From: a bacterium
Lineage (GTDB): Bacteria > UBP4 > UBA4092 > JAOAEQ01
Length of the DNA: 64,000 nt
Direction of reading: 5' to 3'
NCBI GenBank assembly: GCA_026416715.1
Contig: JAOAEQ010000013.1
Span: forward strand, 27,149 to 91,148
In this document: positions 24,762-33,221 of the stretch, in pieces
Layout of the letters: every line of letters starts with the position of its first letter
Numbering within the stretch: position 1 is the stretch's first letter
The notes under the pieces: model-generated
Databases searched by the model: none
Told to the model about the DNA's origin: nothing
The model's input: only the letters and a program-made list of their open reading frames with translations
Program-made: the position numbers and the translations under genes

Positions 24762-25907
24762 TTAATCCAGTTTTTTCTTAAACCGCTTAGCAGCGATGGA
24801 TAATAAGACGAACGCAAATAAGATTAAAATAATCGTTTCTTTCCATAATACACTTAGGCCTATTCCTTTCAAGAAAATCCCGCGAACAATAACCAGATAA
24901 TATCGCGCTGGAACCAGATAGGTTATCGGCTGAATAAACTTCGGCATAGTTTCTATCGGAAATGCAAATCCGGATAATAAAAATGTCGGTAACATAGTCA
25001 ATAATAATGCAGTTAGCATAGCAGCGGCTTGGTTTGACGCAGTAGCGGAAATGAGCAATCCGACCGCTAATGAAGTTATGAGAAAAACCATCGAAAGGAT
25101 AAGTAGTAAGGTGATACTTCCATAAATTGGAACTTCAAACCAGAACCGCGCTAAAACCAGAGTTAGCAGAACGTCAAAAAAAGCAATGACAATATACGGT
25201 AAAAGTTTCCCGATAATTAACTCTCGTGGTTTTAATGGACTTACCATAAGTTGTTCAATGGTTCCACGTTCACGTTCACGCACAACCGATAATGCTGTAA
25301 GTAGCGCACTTGACATCGTCATAATAATCGCAATCAAACCCGGAACGAGAAAATTAATGCTACGTAATTCTGGATTATACCAAACGCGTAACCGATCTTC
25401 TATCGGTGGTAACCCTGCGATTATCGATCGCGCTTGTGTTGGAATTCGTTTAAGCATCAGACGATTCGAATACGTTTGGACGATTGCATTGAGATAACTT
25501 AAGGTAATAATTGCGGTATTAGAATCAGAACCGTCACATATTGCGTAGAGTATTGCAGGTTTATCTGATTTTAACTTTTTCTCAAAATCCGGCGGAAACC
25601 AGAGCACGAGATTAACTTTTCCACGATCAAGCAAATCGTTAATTTCCGTCGGATGGATAAGGTTATATTTCAAACGAAAATACCCAGATTTTTCCAGACT
25701 AGTTAAAAGCTCTCGGCTTGCTTGACTTTTATCAAGGTCATACACTGCCGTAACAATATTTTTTACATCATACGATATTCCATATCCATAGAGAAACAAC
25801 ATAATTACTGGCAGCATAATTACGATAAATAACGAGAACGGGTCACGCCAAATATGGATAAATTCTTTTTTCGCAATGGTTATTGTTCTCGGTTGACTTG
25901 TCATCAT
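24762..25907 (-). CDS. ABC-2 type efflux permease (YbhS-like)
   Basis: 381 residues. Same architecture as its neighbour: helix 1 (~24-42), a periplasmic domain with VYDLDKSQASRELLTSL and CDGSDSNTAIITLSY, RVWYNPELRSINFLVPG, then five helices with RERERGTIEQLMVSPLKPRELIIGK. A 187-bp spacer separates it from the upstream ATPase gene. With the other permease and two ATPases it forms a YbhFSR-like exporter; in E. coli that system affects tolerance to some antibiotics and cations, but the substrate here is unknown. Confidence 0.92.
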   Translation of the reverse strand: MMTSQPRTITIAKKEFIHIWRDPFSLFIVIMLPVIMLFLYGYGISYDVKNIVTAVYDLDKSQASRELLTSLEKSGYFRLKYNLIHPTEINDLLDRGKVNLVLWFPPDFEKKLKSDKPAILYAICDGSDSNTAIITLSYLNAIVQTYSNRLMLKRIPTQARSIIAGLPPIEDRLRVWYNPELRSINFLVPGLIAIIMTMSSALLTALSVVRERERGTIEQLMVSPLKPRELIIGKLLPYIVIAFFDVLLTLVLARFWFEVPIYGSITLLLILSMVFLITSLAVGLLISATASNQAAAMLTALLLTMLPTFLLSGFAFPIETMPKFIQPITYLVPARYYLVIVRGIFLKGIGLSVLWKETIILILFAFVLLSIAAKRFKKKLD

Positions 25908-26093
25908 AATAGTTCGGATTAAAACCTAGGTAGATTATATTATTCTCTACGGTTCCGATTTAGACTTATAACTCTATTTGCTTTATTCTATCTAATTCAG
26001 CTTAAATTTAACCCTATCTTCAATTGGAGGCACAACGAATAACTCGAAACAGTACTTAATTTTTGATTTTATCTGATGTCTCAAATTAAACAA

Positions 26094-27089
26094 TCACCAT
26101 TTGTTATCAGTTTTTATTTCCATTGGAACGTTTCCCCTAAATTCTTTCCTTAACTCTTCTCGTTGCGCTTGGTCAACTAAAGATACAAAAATATCTTCTA
26201 AGCTTGGTGGAATGTGCGTATAACGAGTAACCGTAATTCCATTCTCTTTCAAGGATGAGATAATGGTATGTTTCATTGCATTGGCATCTTTAGTAACAAA
26301 ATGAATTAATGAACCATAAAATGTTACATCGGTAATCTCTTTCATTTGTTTTAAGTTCTCAATCGCGCACATCATCGGTTGGGCATCGAGTTCAACTAAT
26401 TCACCCTGCATATTTTTCTGCTTTAATTCACTCGGGCTCCCTTCAGCAATAAGTTTTCCGCCGTAGATAAATCCAAGTCGGTCGCAATGTTCTGCTTCAT
26501 CCATATAATGGGTAGTAACCATAATCGTTACCCCTTTTTCAGAGAAAGAATAAATCAAATCCCAGAAGTTGCGCCGCGAAATTGGGTCAACACCGCTGGT
26601 CGGCTCATCGAGAAATAACAGTTCTGGTTTGTGCATGATGGCACAAGCAAGAGCTAACCGCTGTTTCCAACCACCAGCAAGATTTCGGGTAAGTTCATTT
26701 TTCCGATCAGATAACCCGGATAACGCTAGCATCGAGTTAATTCGTTCATTTTTTTCATGTTCAGGAACAGAATAAATTCCTGCATAAAATAATAGGTTTT
26801 CTAGTACGGTTAAATCCTCATATAATGAAAATTTTTGGCTCATATACCCGATGCGTAACCGGATCTGTTCAACATCTTTGACGATATCATAATCGAGCAC
26901 TTTTCCGGTGCCTGATGTCGGTGCGATTATCCCGCAGAGCATTCGAACCGTAGTAGATTTTCCAGCTCCGTTCGGACCAAGGAATCCATATATTTCACCT
27001 TTTTTAATTCGGAGATTAACCTTATCTACGGCAACGAATTTATGAAATGTTTTCGTTAAATTATCGGTATATACCGCATAATCGTTCAT
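26094..27089 (-). CDS. ABC transporter ATPase (second YbhF-like half)
   Basis: 331 residues. Walker A GPNGAGKST, Q-loop GYMSQKFSLY, Walker B LLFLDEPTSGVD and the H-loop histidine in TTHYMDE are intact. The ABC signature is LAGGWKQ instead of LSGGQ, a noticeable change. The C-terminal ~90 residues form the DUF4162-like extension of drug-exporter ATPases, ending PPSLEDIFVSLVDQ. It corresponds to one half of YbhF, which is a single two-domain protein in E. coli. Confidence 0.93.
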   Translation of the reverse strand: MNDYAVYTDNLTKTFHKFVAVDKVNLRIKKGEIYGFLGPNGAGKSTTVRMLCGIIAPTSGTGKVLDYDIVKDVEQIRLRIGYMSQKFSLYEDLTVLENLLFYAGIYSVPEHEKNERINSMLALSGLSDRKNELTRNLAGGWKQRLALACAIMHKPELLFLDEPTSGVDPISRRNFWDLIYSFSEKGVTIMVTTHYMDEAEHCDRLGFIYGGKLIAEGSPSELKQKNMQGELVELDAQPMMCAIENLKQMKEITDVTFYGSLIHFVTKDANAMKHTIISSLKENGITVTRYTHIPPSLEDIFVSLVDQAQREELRKEFRGNVPMEIKTDNKW

Positions 27090-27151
27090 AGTTATAATAT
27101 TTTGGGTTAAGCCCCAACCATATTGTTATATTTTCGGACTATACTTTCGGG

Positions 27152-28078
27152 CTAAGGATTTTGTTTAATCAAACGAACAAAAATATCCTCTAATGAAGGA
27201 TTGATTTTTCGAATCGAATTTAACTGGAACTGATTTGTTAGCATTAATTCGGTTACTGCAGATGCCGCCTGTTCGATATCGGTTACTGTCAGATGCAGTT
27301 TATCTCCGAAGATAATCACTTCGTTTACTTCGGGAACAGATTTAACAAGTTTAGCGAGTTCACGTAGCGGTTCCGCTTTCACTTCCAGCACGTGCCCGGT
27401 ATAATTCGATTTCAGATTTTGCGGTGTGTCAATGGCAATCAATTTCCCTTGATGCATAAATCCGACCCGATTGCATAGTTCTGCTTCATCCATATATGGA
27501 GTTGAAACAAAAATCGTTATACCCTGTTCATTTAATGTATAGATAATCTTCCAAAACTCGCGACGTGAAACCGGATCAACTCCCGCAGTAGGTTCATCAA
27601 GAAACAGGATTTCTGGTTCGTGAATAAGCGTGCAGCATAATGCGAGTTTCTGTTTCATACCACCGGAAAGTTTTTCAGCTAATCGGTTAACAAACGGGGT
27701 TAATCGACTGAACTCGAGAAGTTGAGCTGTTTTCTGTTTCCGGCTATTGTGCGGAACCTGATAAAGCTCAGCAAAAAAATCCAGATTCTCGTGCACGGTT
27801 AAATCGCCATATAAACTAAACCGTTGTGACATATATCCAACTTTTCGTTTCACGGCTTCAGCATCAGTCTTGACACTAATGCCGGAAACAATCGCATCTC
27901 CTTCAGTTATATTCAACAAACCGCAAAGCATTCGAATAGTAGTAGTTTTCCCTGCTCCATCAGGTCCAACGAGTCCATAAATTTCGCCTTTATAAACTTG
28001 AAGTGAAAGATTATCTACCGCAGTAAGTTTATCAAATCGTTTGGTAAGTTTTTCAGTTGTTATCGCCCAATCTGGCAT
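27152..28078 (-). CDS. ABC transporter ATPase (first YbhF-like half, degenerate H-loop)
   Basis: 308 residues. Walker A GPDGAGKTT, Q-loop GYMSQRFSLY, signature LSGGMKQ and Walker B ILFLDEPTAGVD are intact. The switch-loop histidine is replaced: VSTPYMDEAE where active sites have TTHYMDE. In a heterodimer with the ATPase at 26094-27089 this would leave one consensus and one degenerate nucleotide site, as known for YbhF/RbbA-like double ATPases. It ends INPSLEDIFVRLI like its partner. It lies 57 bp downstream of the HlyD gene. Confidence 0.93.
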   Translation of the reverse strand: MPDWAITTEKLTKRFDKLTAVDNLSLQVYKGEIYGLVGPDGAGKTTTIRMLCGLLNITEGDAIVSGISVKTDAEAVKRKVGYMSQRFSLYGDLTVHENLDFFAELYQVPHNSRKQKTAQLLEFSRLTPFVNRLAEKLSGGMKQKLALCCTLIHEPEILFLDEPTAGVDPVSRREFWKIIYTLNEQGITIFVSTPYMDEAELCNRVGFMHQGKLIAIDTPQNLKSNYTGHVLEVKAEPLRELAKLVKSVPEVNEVIIFGDKLHLTVTDIEQAASAVTELMLTNQFQLNSIRKINPSLEDIFVRLIKQNP

Positions 28079-28134
28079 ATATATTATAGGAAGATGATAG
28101 AAGTTAAATAAGAACTGTTGCTAAGCTTTGAGTT

Positions 28135-29307
28135 CTAACTGCTTAATTTTTCTTTTTCGTCAGCTATGATTATTTCTGCATCTGCTGGCATACCGGGTTT
28201 GAGGAGATAGTCCGGATTCAATAACCTGATTTTAACTCCGAAAACCAGATTAACCCGTTCTTTTTTCGTTTGAATATTTTTCGGGGTAAATTCCGCTTGA
28301 TTTGCAATCTCACTCACTTTTCCCGGAAACTTTTTATTCGGAAATGAATCTACGGAAATAATCGCATCTTGTCCTAACTTGATTTTCCCGATATCCGATT
28401 CCGGAACATAAATCCGCAACCAGACATTATCTAAATCGGCAATCGTTACTATTGGACTCCCAACATTTACCAGTTCACCCACTTCTTTATTAACAACTAT
28501 CACAAATCCCTTTAATGGCGAGCGGATAACGGTATTTTCATATTGCACCTGAACCTGCTCTAGCGTCGCTTGCGCTTGTTTCACTCGCGCTCGAGCAGCT
28601 GCGATCGCTTCTGGCCGAGACCCAGCTAACAATAAATCCAGTTGCTTTTGCGCATATTCATATTGTTGTTTCGCCGTCTCTACCTGTTGGGGACGATAAC
28701 CGGCGAGAAGAAGGTCTAGTTGTGCTTTTGCAGCGTCGCGATAACTTACTGCAGATTCAAATGCGGTTTTCGCTGCATCTCGTTGCTGCGCAGAAATCGC
28801 TCCATCTGCAAATAAACTCTGCATTCGTTCCCAATCCTTACTCGCTTGAGCCAGGTTCGCTTCCGCTTGCGACAACGCTGCTTTTGCCGCATCAATTTCC
28901 TGCGGTCGCGGACCGGCAACCATATTTTCCCAGTTCGATTTCGCTGCAGCTACATTCGCGCGCGCTTGTTCAATTTCTTCTTTTCGAGCACCAGCAAGCA
29001 AATCCGCTAGATTCGATTTCGCTGCTTCAACTGCTGCTTTCGCTTGCGCTACCGCAGCCGATAATTCGGATTCATCAAGTGTTGCAATTAATTGCCCTGG
29101 TTCAACAAAATCACCTTCTTTGACTTTCAACGCAACGATTTTTTCCGCAATTTTTGCGCTGATATCAACTTCAGTCGCTTCAATCGTTCCATTACCGGAA
29201 ATCGTTACTACTCCTGTTTGTCTCGAACACCCTGAAAACAACAGAATTCCGACCGCAACACTGAATTTGATGACATCGAGAAATTTAAAAAATGGCATTC
29301 GCTTCAT
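28135..29307 (-). CDS. HlyD/YbhG-like membrane fusion lipoprotein
   Basis: 390 residues; GGAGGGT lies about 10 bases before the ATG. A lipoprotein signal ends in LLFSGC (Cys 27). A split lipoyl domain (GNGTIEATEVDISAKI...LKVKEGDFVEPGQLIATL) flanks a long alpha-helical hairpin (~80-245) made of repeats carrying an AGxRPxxI core (LLAGARKEEI, MVAGPRPQEI, LLAGYRPQQV, LLAGSRPEAI). Beta-barrel domain ending VKIRLLNPDYLLKPGMPADAEI. It would link the inner-membrane exporter to an outer-membrane channel, and no TolC gene is here. Confidence 0.93.
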   Translation of the reverse strand: MKRMPFFKFLDVIKFSVAVGILLFSGCSRQTGVVTISGNGTIEATEVDISAKIAEKIVALKVKEGDFVEPGQLIATLDESELSAAVAQAKAAVEAAKSNLADLLAGARKEEIEQARANVAAAKSNWENMVAGPRPQEIDAAKAALSQAEANLAQASKDWERMQSLFADGAISAQQRDAAKTAFESAVSYRDAAKAQLDLLLAGYRPQQVETAKQQYEYAQKQLDLLLAGSRPEAIAAARARVKQAQATLEQVQVQYENTVIRSPLKGFVIVVNKEVGELVNVGSPIVTIADLDNVWLRIYVPESDIGKIKLGQDAIISVDSFPNKKFPGKVSEIANQAEFTPKNIQTKKERVNLVFGVKIRLLNPDYLLKPGMPADAEIIIADEKEKLSS

Positions 29308-29339
29308 ATTGGTTTACCCTCCAAAATAATGGTTGAAAT

Positions 29340-29942
29340 TTAAACATTTTGCTTGTTCTTTAGTGAAGATAAAATGAAATCAATGGTATCCTGAATTGCG
29401 ATTTCGATAAACGGTTCGTCGTATCGTTCGAGTTTAAACAACCGCTGTAGTATCGGTTGCGCAGTAATAAAATGCGCACAAACGCTAAAAATATGAAATG
29501 CCGTTAATTGGATATCTACATTTCTAAATTCACCGGACTTTATTCCTGATTCAAGAATGTTCATTAATGTTCTAGAATTGGATATGATATAAGGAGCCAA
29601 GACATTCATCAATCTTTTTTTGCCTAGACTCATTTCCATCAGAACCATGCGCGCTTGATTTGGATTCCGCAATAGCATGGTCATATAACTGCGAATGAAT
29701 GACGCAAGTTTTTCTGTAGCTGAAACATCTAAGGTTTCCAGTTTTTCAATTTCATTGCGAAGTTTTATTGCGAGGTTAAGTATCATTTCGCGATATAACG
29801 CTTCTTTGCCGCCAAAATGATAGGTTATCGCGCCAAGGTTAACTTTCGCTTTCCGAACGATATCGCGAACGGAAACCGCATCATATCCATATTGAGCGAA
29901 TAACTCGCTAGCAGCTTTCATAATAAGTTGCTTGGTATCCAT
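29340..29942 (-). CDS. TetR-family regulator of the efflux operon (CecR-like)
   Basis: 200 residues. The N-terminal helix-turn-helix (~1-50: FAQYGYDAVSVRDIVRKAKVNLGAITYHFGGKEALYREMI) is a clear TetR DNA-binding domain; the remaining helices form the ligand and dimer domain. It is the first gene of tetR-hlyD-ABC-ABC-ABC2-ABC2, the gene order around E. coli cecR-ybhGFSR. A palindromic operator candidate sits 40 bp upstream (29982-30006), so autorepression of the whole operon is likely. Ligand unknown. Confidence 0.93.
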   Translation of the reverse strand: MDTKQLIMKAASELFAQYGYDAVSVRDIVRKAKVNLGAITYHFGGKEALYREMILNLAIKLRNEIEKLETLDVSATEKLASFIRSYMTMLLRNPNQARMVLMEMSLGKKRLMNVLAPYIISNSRTLMNILESGIKSGEFRNVDIQLTAFHIFSVCAHFITAQPILQRLFKLERYDEPFIEIAIQDTIDFILSSLKNKQNV

Positions 29943-29981
29943 AATCTAAAAACGTTCCCATATTTTAAAGGATGCAAATAA

Positions 29982-30006
29982 TTCATACGTATGTATGATA
30001 ACATAC
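29982..30006. promoter_or_regulatory. Candidate TetR operator upstream of the efflux operon
   Basis: CATACGTATG (29984-29993) is a perfect 10-bp palindrome within TTCATACGTATGTATGATAA, followed by another ATAC half (ACATAC). CATAC/GTATG half-sites are typical of AcrR/CecR-class TetR operators. Its place 40 bp before the tetR start fits autoregulation. Confidence 0.5.
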
Positions 30007-30223
30007 AGGGATAATCCTGTCAAGTAAACGCTGACCGACTTTTAAGTTCGCAGTTATGGCTGCAAGTACGATTCTATTATCGGAAGTTGGGGTAGCAAAT
30101 CCGTTATGGAATAAATCGTCCCCAACCTCAGTTCAGGGTTTATCACCCTTTAGGATTAAAAGATTATTGAGATTAAAATTTGAATAACATATAGATTTTA
30201 TTTCGGTTTGATAGTGGGGTAAT

Positions 30224-30250
30224 ATGAGAATTGAACCGTTCAATTCTCAT
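30224..30250. repeat. 27-bp perfect palindrome, copy 2 of a dispersed element
   Basis: ATGAGAATTGAAC (30224-30236), a central C, and the exact reverse complement (30238-30250). It differs from copy 1 (1861-1893) only in the centre base and in the outer three bases of each arm. It lies in the spacer between tetR and ddl, 224 bp before ddl and away from any gene end. Confidence 0.75.
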
Positions 30251-30379
30251 TCTTGTCCCTAACCTACCCAGAGCAAAGTTACATTTAAGCCATTTTGAGA
30301 TTGGGAGAAGTAGGTCTTTTCTTGTGTTTATCAGTTTTTATATTTTTTATTACCAAAATGGTATAATTCTTGTTTTCAT

Positions 30380-30408
30380 TTGATTAAATTGGTATTAACA
30401 AGTAAAAT
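30380..30408 (+). promoter_or_regulatory. Candidate sigma-70 promoter for ddl
   Basis: TTGATT (30380-30385) and TAAAAT (30403-30408) are separated by 17 bp. Transcription from about 30415 leaves a ~59-nt leader; AGGA precedes the ddl ATG. Confidence 0.4.
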
Positions 30409-30473
30409 TTTTAGAAACTGTTTAAAAATATCAACGAAACTGTGAATTTTATACACAAAAAGGATTAAACCGA

Positions 30474-31559
30474 ATGAAAACTAAATTACGTATTGCCGTG
30501 TTAATGGGTGGGAAAACCGCAGAACATGAAGTATCATTGAACAGCGGAATGATGGTAGTAAATCATCTCGATAAGCAGAAATATTTGGTTAAACCGGTTA
30601 TAATCACTAAACAGGGGTTATGGTTAGTTCCAGATAGCTATATTTCAAAACAAAGTAATTTTCAGCATCCGAAAGAACTCATTCATGATATTAAAACTAA
30701 CCAGGTGACAATTGGAATTGGAATTGATAAACTCTTACATTCCAAAATTGAAGTAGTGTTTCTAGCAATGCATGGACCGTATGGCGAAGATGGAACGATT
30801 CAAGGGTTATTAGAATTAGCAGAATTGCCCTATACCGGTTCCGGCGTGCTCGCTTCGAGTCTGGCGATGAATAAAGTTAAAACACTCGAAATGTTGGAAT
30901 ATTGGGGTATCTTAACTCCGAAACGACTCGTTGTTACAGAAGTTAAAGGTCAAAGGTTAGCGGTTAGAAAAATTCAAAACGAAGTGAAAAGAGAACTTGG
31001 ATATCCCTGCGTGGTGAAACCGAACGAATTAGGGTCAAGTGTTGCAATTCAAATCATCAAACAGCCGAACGACTTAATTCCAGCGATGAAACTTGCATTA
31101 CAATATGACCGACAGGTTATTGTCGAGCAATACATCTCTGGCAAAGAAGTTACTTGCGCAGTTCTTGGTTGCGGATTTGGTAAAGAACCCATCGCATTAC
31201 CACCAACCTTAATTATTCCGAAAACCAGCGAGTTTTTCGACTACCAAGCGAAATATACCGCCGGTGCAACGGATGAAATCACCCCTGCTCCACTTAACCG
31301 TAATCTGATTAAAAAAGTTCAACGCATCGCAGTTACTGTACATAAAGCGTTATGTTGCGGCAGTATGTCGCGAACCGATATGATAATTAACAAGAATAAA
31401 ATCTATGTTTTCGAAACTAATACCATCCCCGGCATGACCGCAGTGAGTCTCTATCCGCAAGCAGCGAAAGCTGCAGGAATATCTTTTCCGCAATTGCTGG
31501 ATAAATTGATTGCGTTAGCGATTGATGAATTCAGGAGTAGAAAGAAAATAAAAACTTAA
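30474..31559 (+). CDS. ddl: D-alanine--D-alanine ligase
   Basis: 361 residues, standard for Ddl. It forms the D-Ala-D-Ala dipeptide for peptidoglycan using ATP (ATP-grasp fold). Visible motifs: MGGKTAEHEVSLNSG, AMHGPYGEDGTIQGLLEL, PYTGSGVLASSLAMNK, VVKPNELGSSVAI (ATP lysine), VEQYISGKEVTCAVLG, SRTDMII and FETNTIPGMTAVSLYPQ. The AGGA in AAAAAGGATT precedes the ATG by about 11 bases. It stands alone on the plus strand with its own promoter candidate; other mur genes are not present. Confidence 0.96.
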   Translation: MKTKLRIAVLMGGKTAEHEVSLNSGMMVVNHLDKQKYLVKPVIITKQGLWLVPDSYISKQSNFQHPKELIHDIKTNQVTIGIGIDKLLHSKIEVVFLAMHGPYGEDGTIQGLLELAELPYTGSGVLASSLAMNKVKTLEMLEYWGILTPKRLVVTEVKGQRLAVRKIQNEVKRELGYPCVVKPNELGSSVAIQIIKQPNDLIPAMKLALQYDRQVIVEQYISGKEVTCAVLGCGFGKEPIALPPTLIIPKTSEFFDYQAKYTAGATDEITPAPLNRNLIKKVQRIAVTVHKALCCGSMSRTDMIINKNKIYVFETNTIPGMTAVSLYPQAAKAAGISFPQLLDKLIALAIDEFRSRKKIKT

Positions 31560-31580
31560 CCGCAGAGAACGCAGAGAAGG
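31557..31580. repeat. CCGCAGAGAACGC repeat word after ddl
   Basis: ACCGCAGAGAACGCAGAGAA begins at the ddl stop codon and shares the CCGCAGAGAACGC word with 11160-11172. No inverted arm is visible here, so it may be a solo half of the element at 11158-11248. Confidence 0.45.
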
Positions 31581-31740
31581 CGTAAAATTCGGTAAGAGTC
31601 AAACGAAAATACTTAAGCAGTTTTCCTTAAGTTTTTAGACGTTCTATTCTTTGAAATTCTTTCATTAATAAAGACCAAAAGTCTTGTTTTTTCTCACTTA
31701 AAAATCTCTCAATTTATTTTAAGATAAATAGGATTTAACC

Positions 31741-31769
31741 TTGCTAAAATCAATGATTTATGCTATTCT
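31741..31769 (+). promoter_or_regulatory. Weak sigma-70 promoter candidate for the TPR gene
   Basis: TTGCTA (31741-31746) and TATTCT (31764-31769), 17-bp spacer, both 4/6 matches. The predicted leader is about 45 nt and contains the GGGGGG before the ATG. Confidence 0.3.
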
Positions 31770-31821
31770 ATATATGTAAATAATCAAGTTAAATATGCCT
31801 TAAAAATAGGGGGGCAAACCG

Positions 31822-32679
31822 ATGAAAAACCGTTCTATCCAAAAGTCAAAAAAAGTTGATAATTCAGATTTAATTTCAATCCTTTTTCAGCAAGCGGAAG
31901 CAGCAGAAAACTTAGGGAATTATCCAGATGCGCTACAAAAATATGAGCAAGTATTAGCACTCGATTCAGAAAACTTGGAAGCGAAAGAAGGGATTATCAA
32001 TTTAGGATTAGCTGATTCAAGTGGTAAACTTTATACCAAATGTTTTCGATATATTCAGGAGCTGGTGAAACAAGAGCCGGATAATCCACTGTTCTTAACA
32101 TTTCTCGGTTTTTACCATCACTTTCAAAAAAATAAAGCGTTGCGAAAGAAAGCGCGGGAATACTATGAGCAAGCATTAGATTTGGACCCACTACAAGAAC
32201 GTGCGTGGCTCGGATTAGGGTATTATTTCACTAAAATCGAAATAGATGTAGAGAAAGCAGCAGAATGTTTCCAATGTGCGATTCAAACCTATATTATCAA
32301 TCGAGGAGAAGAAACTGGTAATGGAGTGTATCAGCTTAATTCAACCGCGCCGTTAGGTGAAATCTATCTCGAACTCGGAGTATGCTATGTTGAACTAGAG
32401 AACTACGATGAGGCAATAGACTGTTTTAAAAATTCGATTCTGATTGATAGAACCCGGTTGCGGGCGTATCGGTATTTAGCGGAAGTATATGAACAGAAAG
32501 GCTGGTTGAAACGCGCGCTACAAACCTATCAGAAAATGCTGAAAATTACTCTTAAAGACTTAGCGGAATCTGAAATGGATTGGGCAACCTTCCCGAATGG
32601 AATTAAAGATTATTCTACGGATAGAAAGTTCGCGGAAAAAAGAATAAAGAAATTAAAGAAATTAATGAAAATAGATTAA
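31822..32679 (+). CDS. Tetratricopeptide-repeat protein
   Basis: 285 residues, no signal peptide. TPR-like helices run through most of it: GNYPDALQKYEQVLALDSENLEAKEG, AREYYEQALDLDPLQERAWLGLGYYF, GEIYLELGVCYVELENYDEAIDCFKNSILIDRTRL, then AYRYLAEVYEQKGWLKRALQTYQKML. Each has the small/aromatic positions of the TPR consensus. The C-terminus is lysine-rich. A GGGGGG run precedes the ATG by about 7 bases. TPRs mediate protein-protein contacts; the partner is not evident from the neighbours (ddl before, short ORF after). Confidence 0.85.
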   Translation: MKNRSIQKSKKVDNSDLISILFQQAEAAENLGNYPDALQKYEQVLALDSENLEAKEGIINLGLADSSGKLYTKCFRYIQELVKQEPDNPLFLTFLGFYHHFQKNKALRKKAREYYEQALDLDPLQERAWLGLGYYFTKIEIDVEKAAECFQCAIQTYIINRGEETGNGVYQLNSTAPLGEIYLELGVCYVELENYDEAIDCFKNSILIDRTRLRAYRYLAEVYEQKGWLKRALQTYQKMLKITLKDLAESEMDWATFPNGIKDYSTDRKFAEKRIKKLKKLMKID

Positions 32680-33221
32680 AACTAATTAGCAATTTTTTGT
32701 AATATATAAACAAATTTTTATATCGGGCAGCAAGTGGGAAATTGAGACACACAAGATATAACAAGGGATGGCTGCAATTTGAATCTACTTTGGGTAGTAT
32801 AGTTACAGTAATTATTAAAAGTAGAGCAAGTCAAGGTGATGAATCAGATATACTTAGGGCTTTTATTGAATTTATTTCGAGACATTTTTTAGAAGAAGTA
32901 AGAGCAGTTAATATACAATTTGAATAATGTTAATCTCAATAATATCATGATTATATTGACAGAATTACTTCTACATGATTTTAACAGATAGCTAAAAATT
33001 AATTTTATTATTCAATTTTGAAAATACCTTATCCTAGAATGTGACTAGAAGCTATCTTACCAATACATTTGCATATATCTATACGTCTTTCTATTGGAAC
33101 TTACCTATTAATTTTGCAATCTCCATCAAACTTTGATAATATAATTTAAAATAATTTCAAAGTTCAAATTTGAAGACTAAATACTAATCTTAATCTTTTT
33201 TATTTAACAGGGATTTAAATT
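32680..33221. other. AT-rich spacer with one doubtful small ORF
   Basis: Between the TPR gene and the PfkB gene only the 61-codon frame at 32742-32927 is open. The rest (32928-33221) is AT-rich and I see no hairpin, repeat or promoter worth calling there. Confidence 0.45.
32742..32927 (+). CDS. Small hypothetical ORF, TTG start
   Basis: 61 codons from TTG 32742; no in-frame ATG exists. GTGGGA lies a few bases before the TTG. The second half (SQGDESDILRAFIEFISRHFLEEVRAVNIQFE) looks like a plausible amphipathic helix pair, and the first half is neutral. No family recognised. It may be a real short protein or the remnant of a longer one; coding status is uncertain. Confidence 0.3.
   Translation: MRHTRYNKGWLQFESTLGSIVTVIIKSRASQGDESDILRAFIEFISRHFLEEVRAVNIQFE

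Larger units (their letters stand above)
29943..30473. other. Intergenic region between divergent tetR and ddl
   Basis: 531 bp with no accepted gene. It contains the TetR operator candidate, a long-loop inverted repeat (GTTGGGG at 30086-30092 with CCCCAAC at 30120-30126), the second copy of the dispersed palindrome and the ddl promoter candidate, each listed where supportable. Confidence 0.5.
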
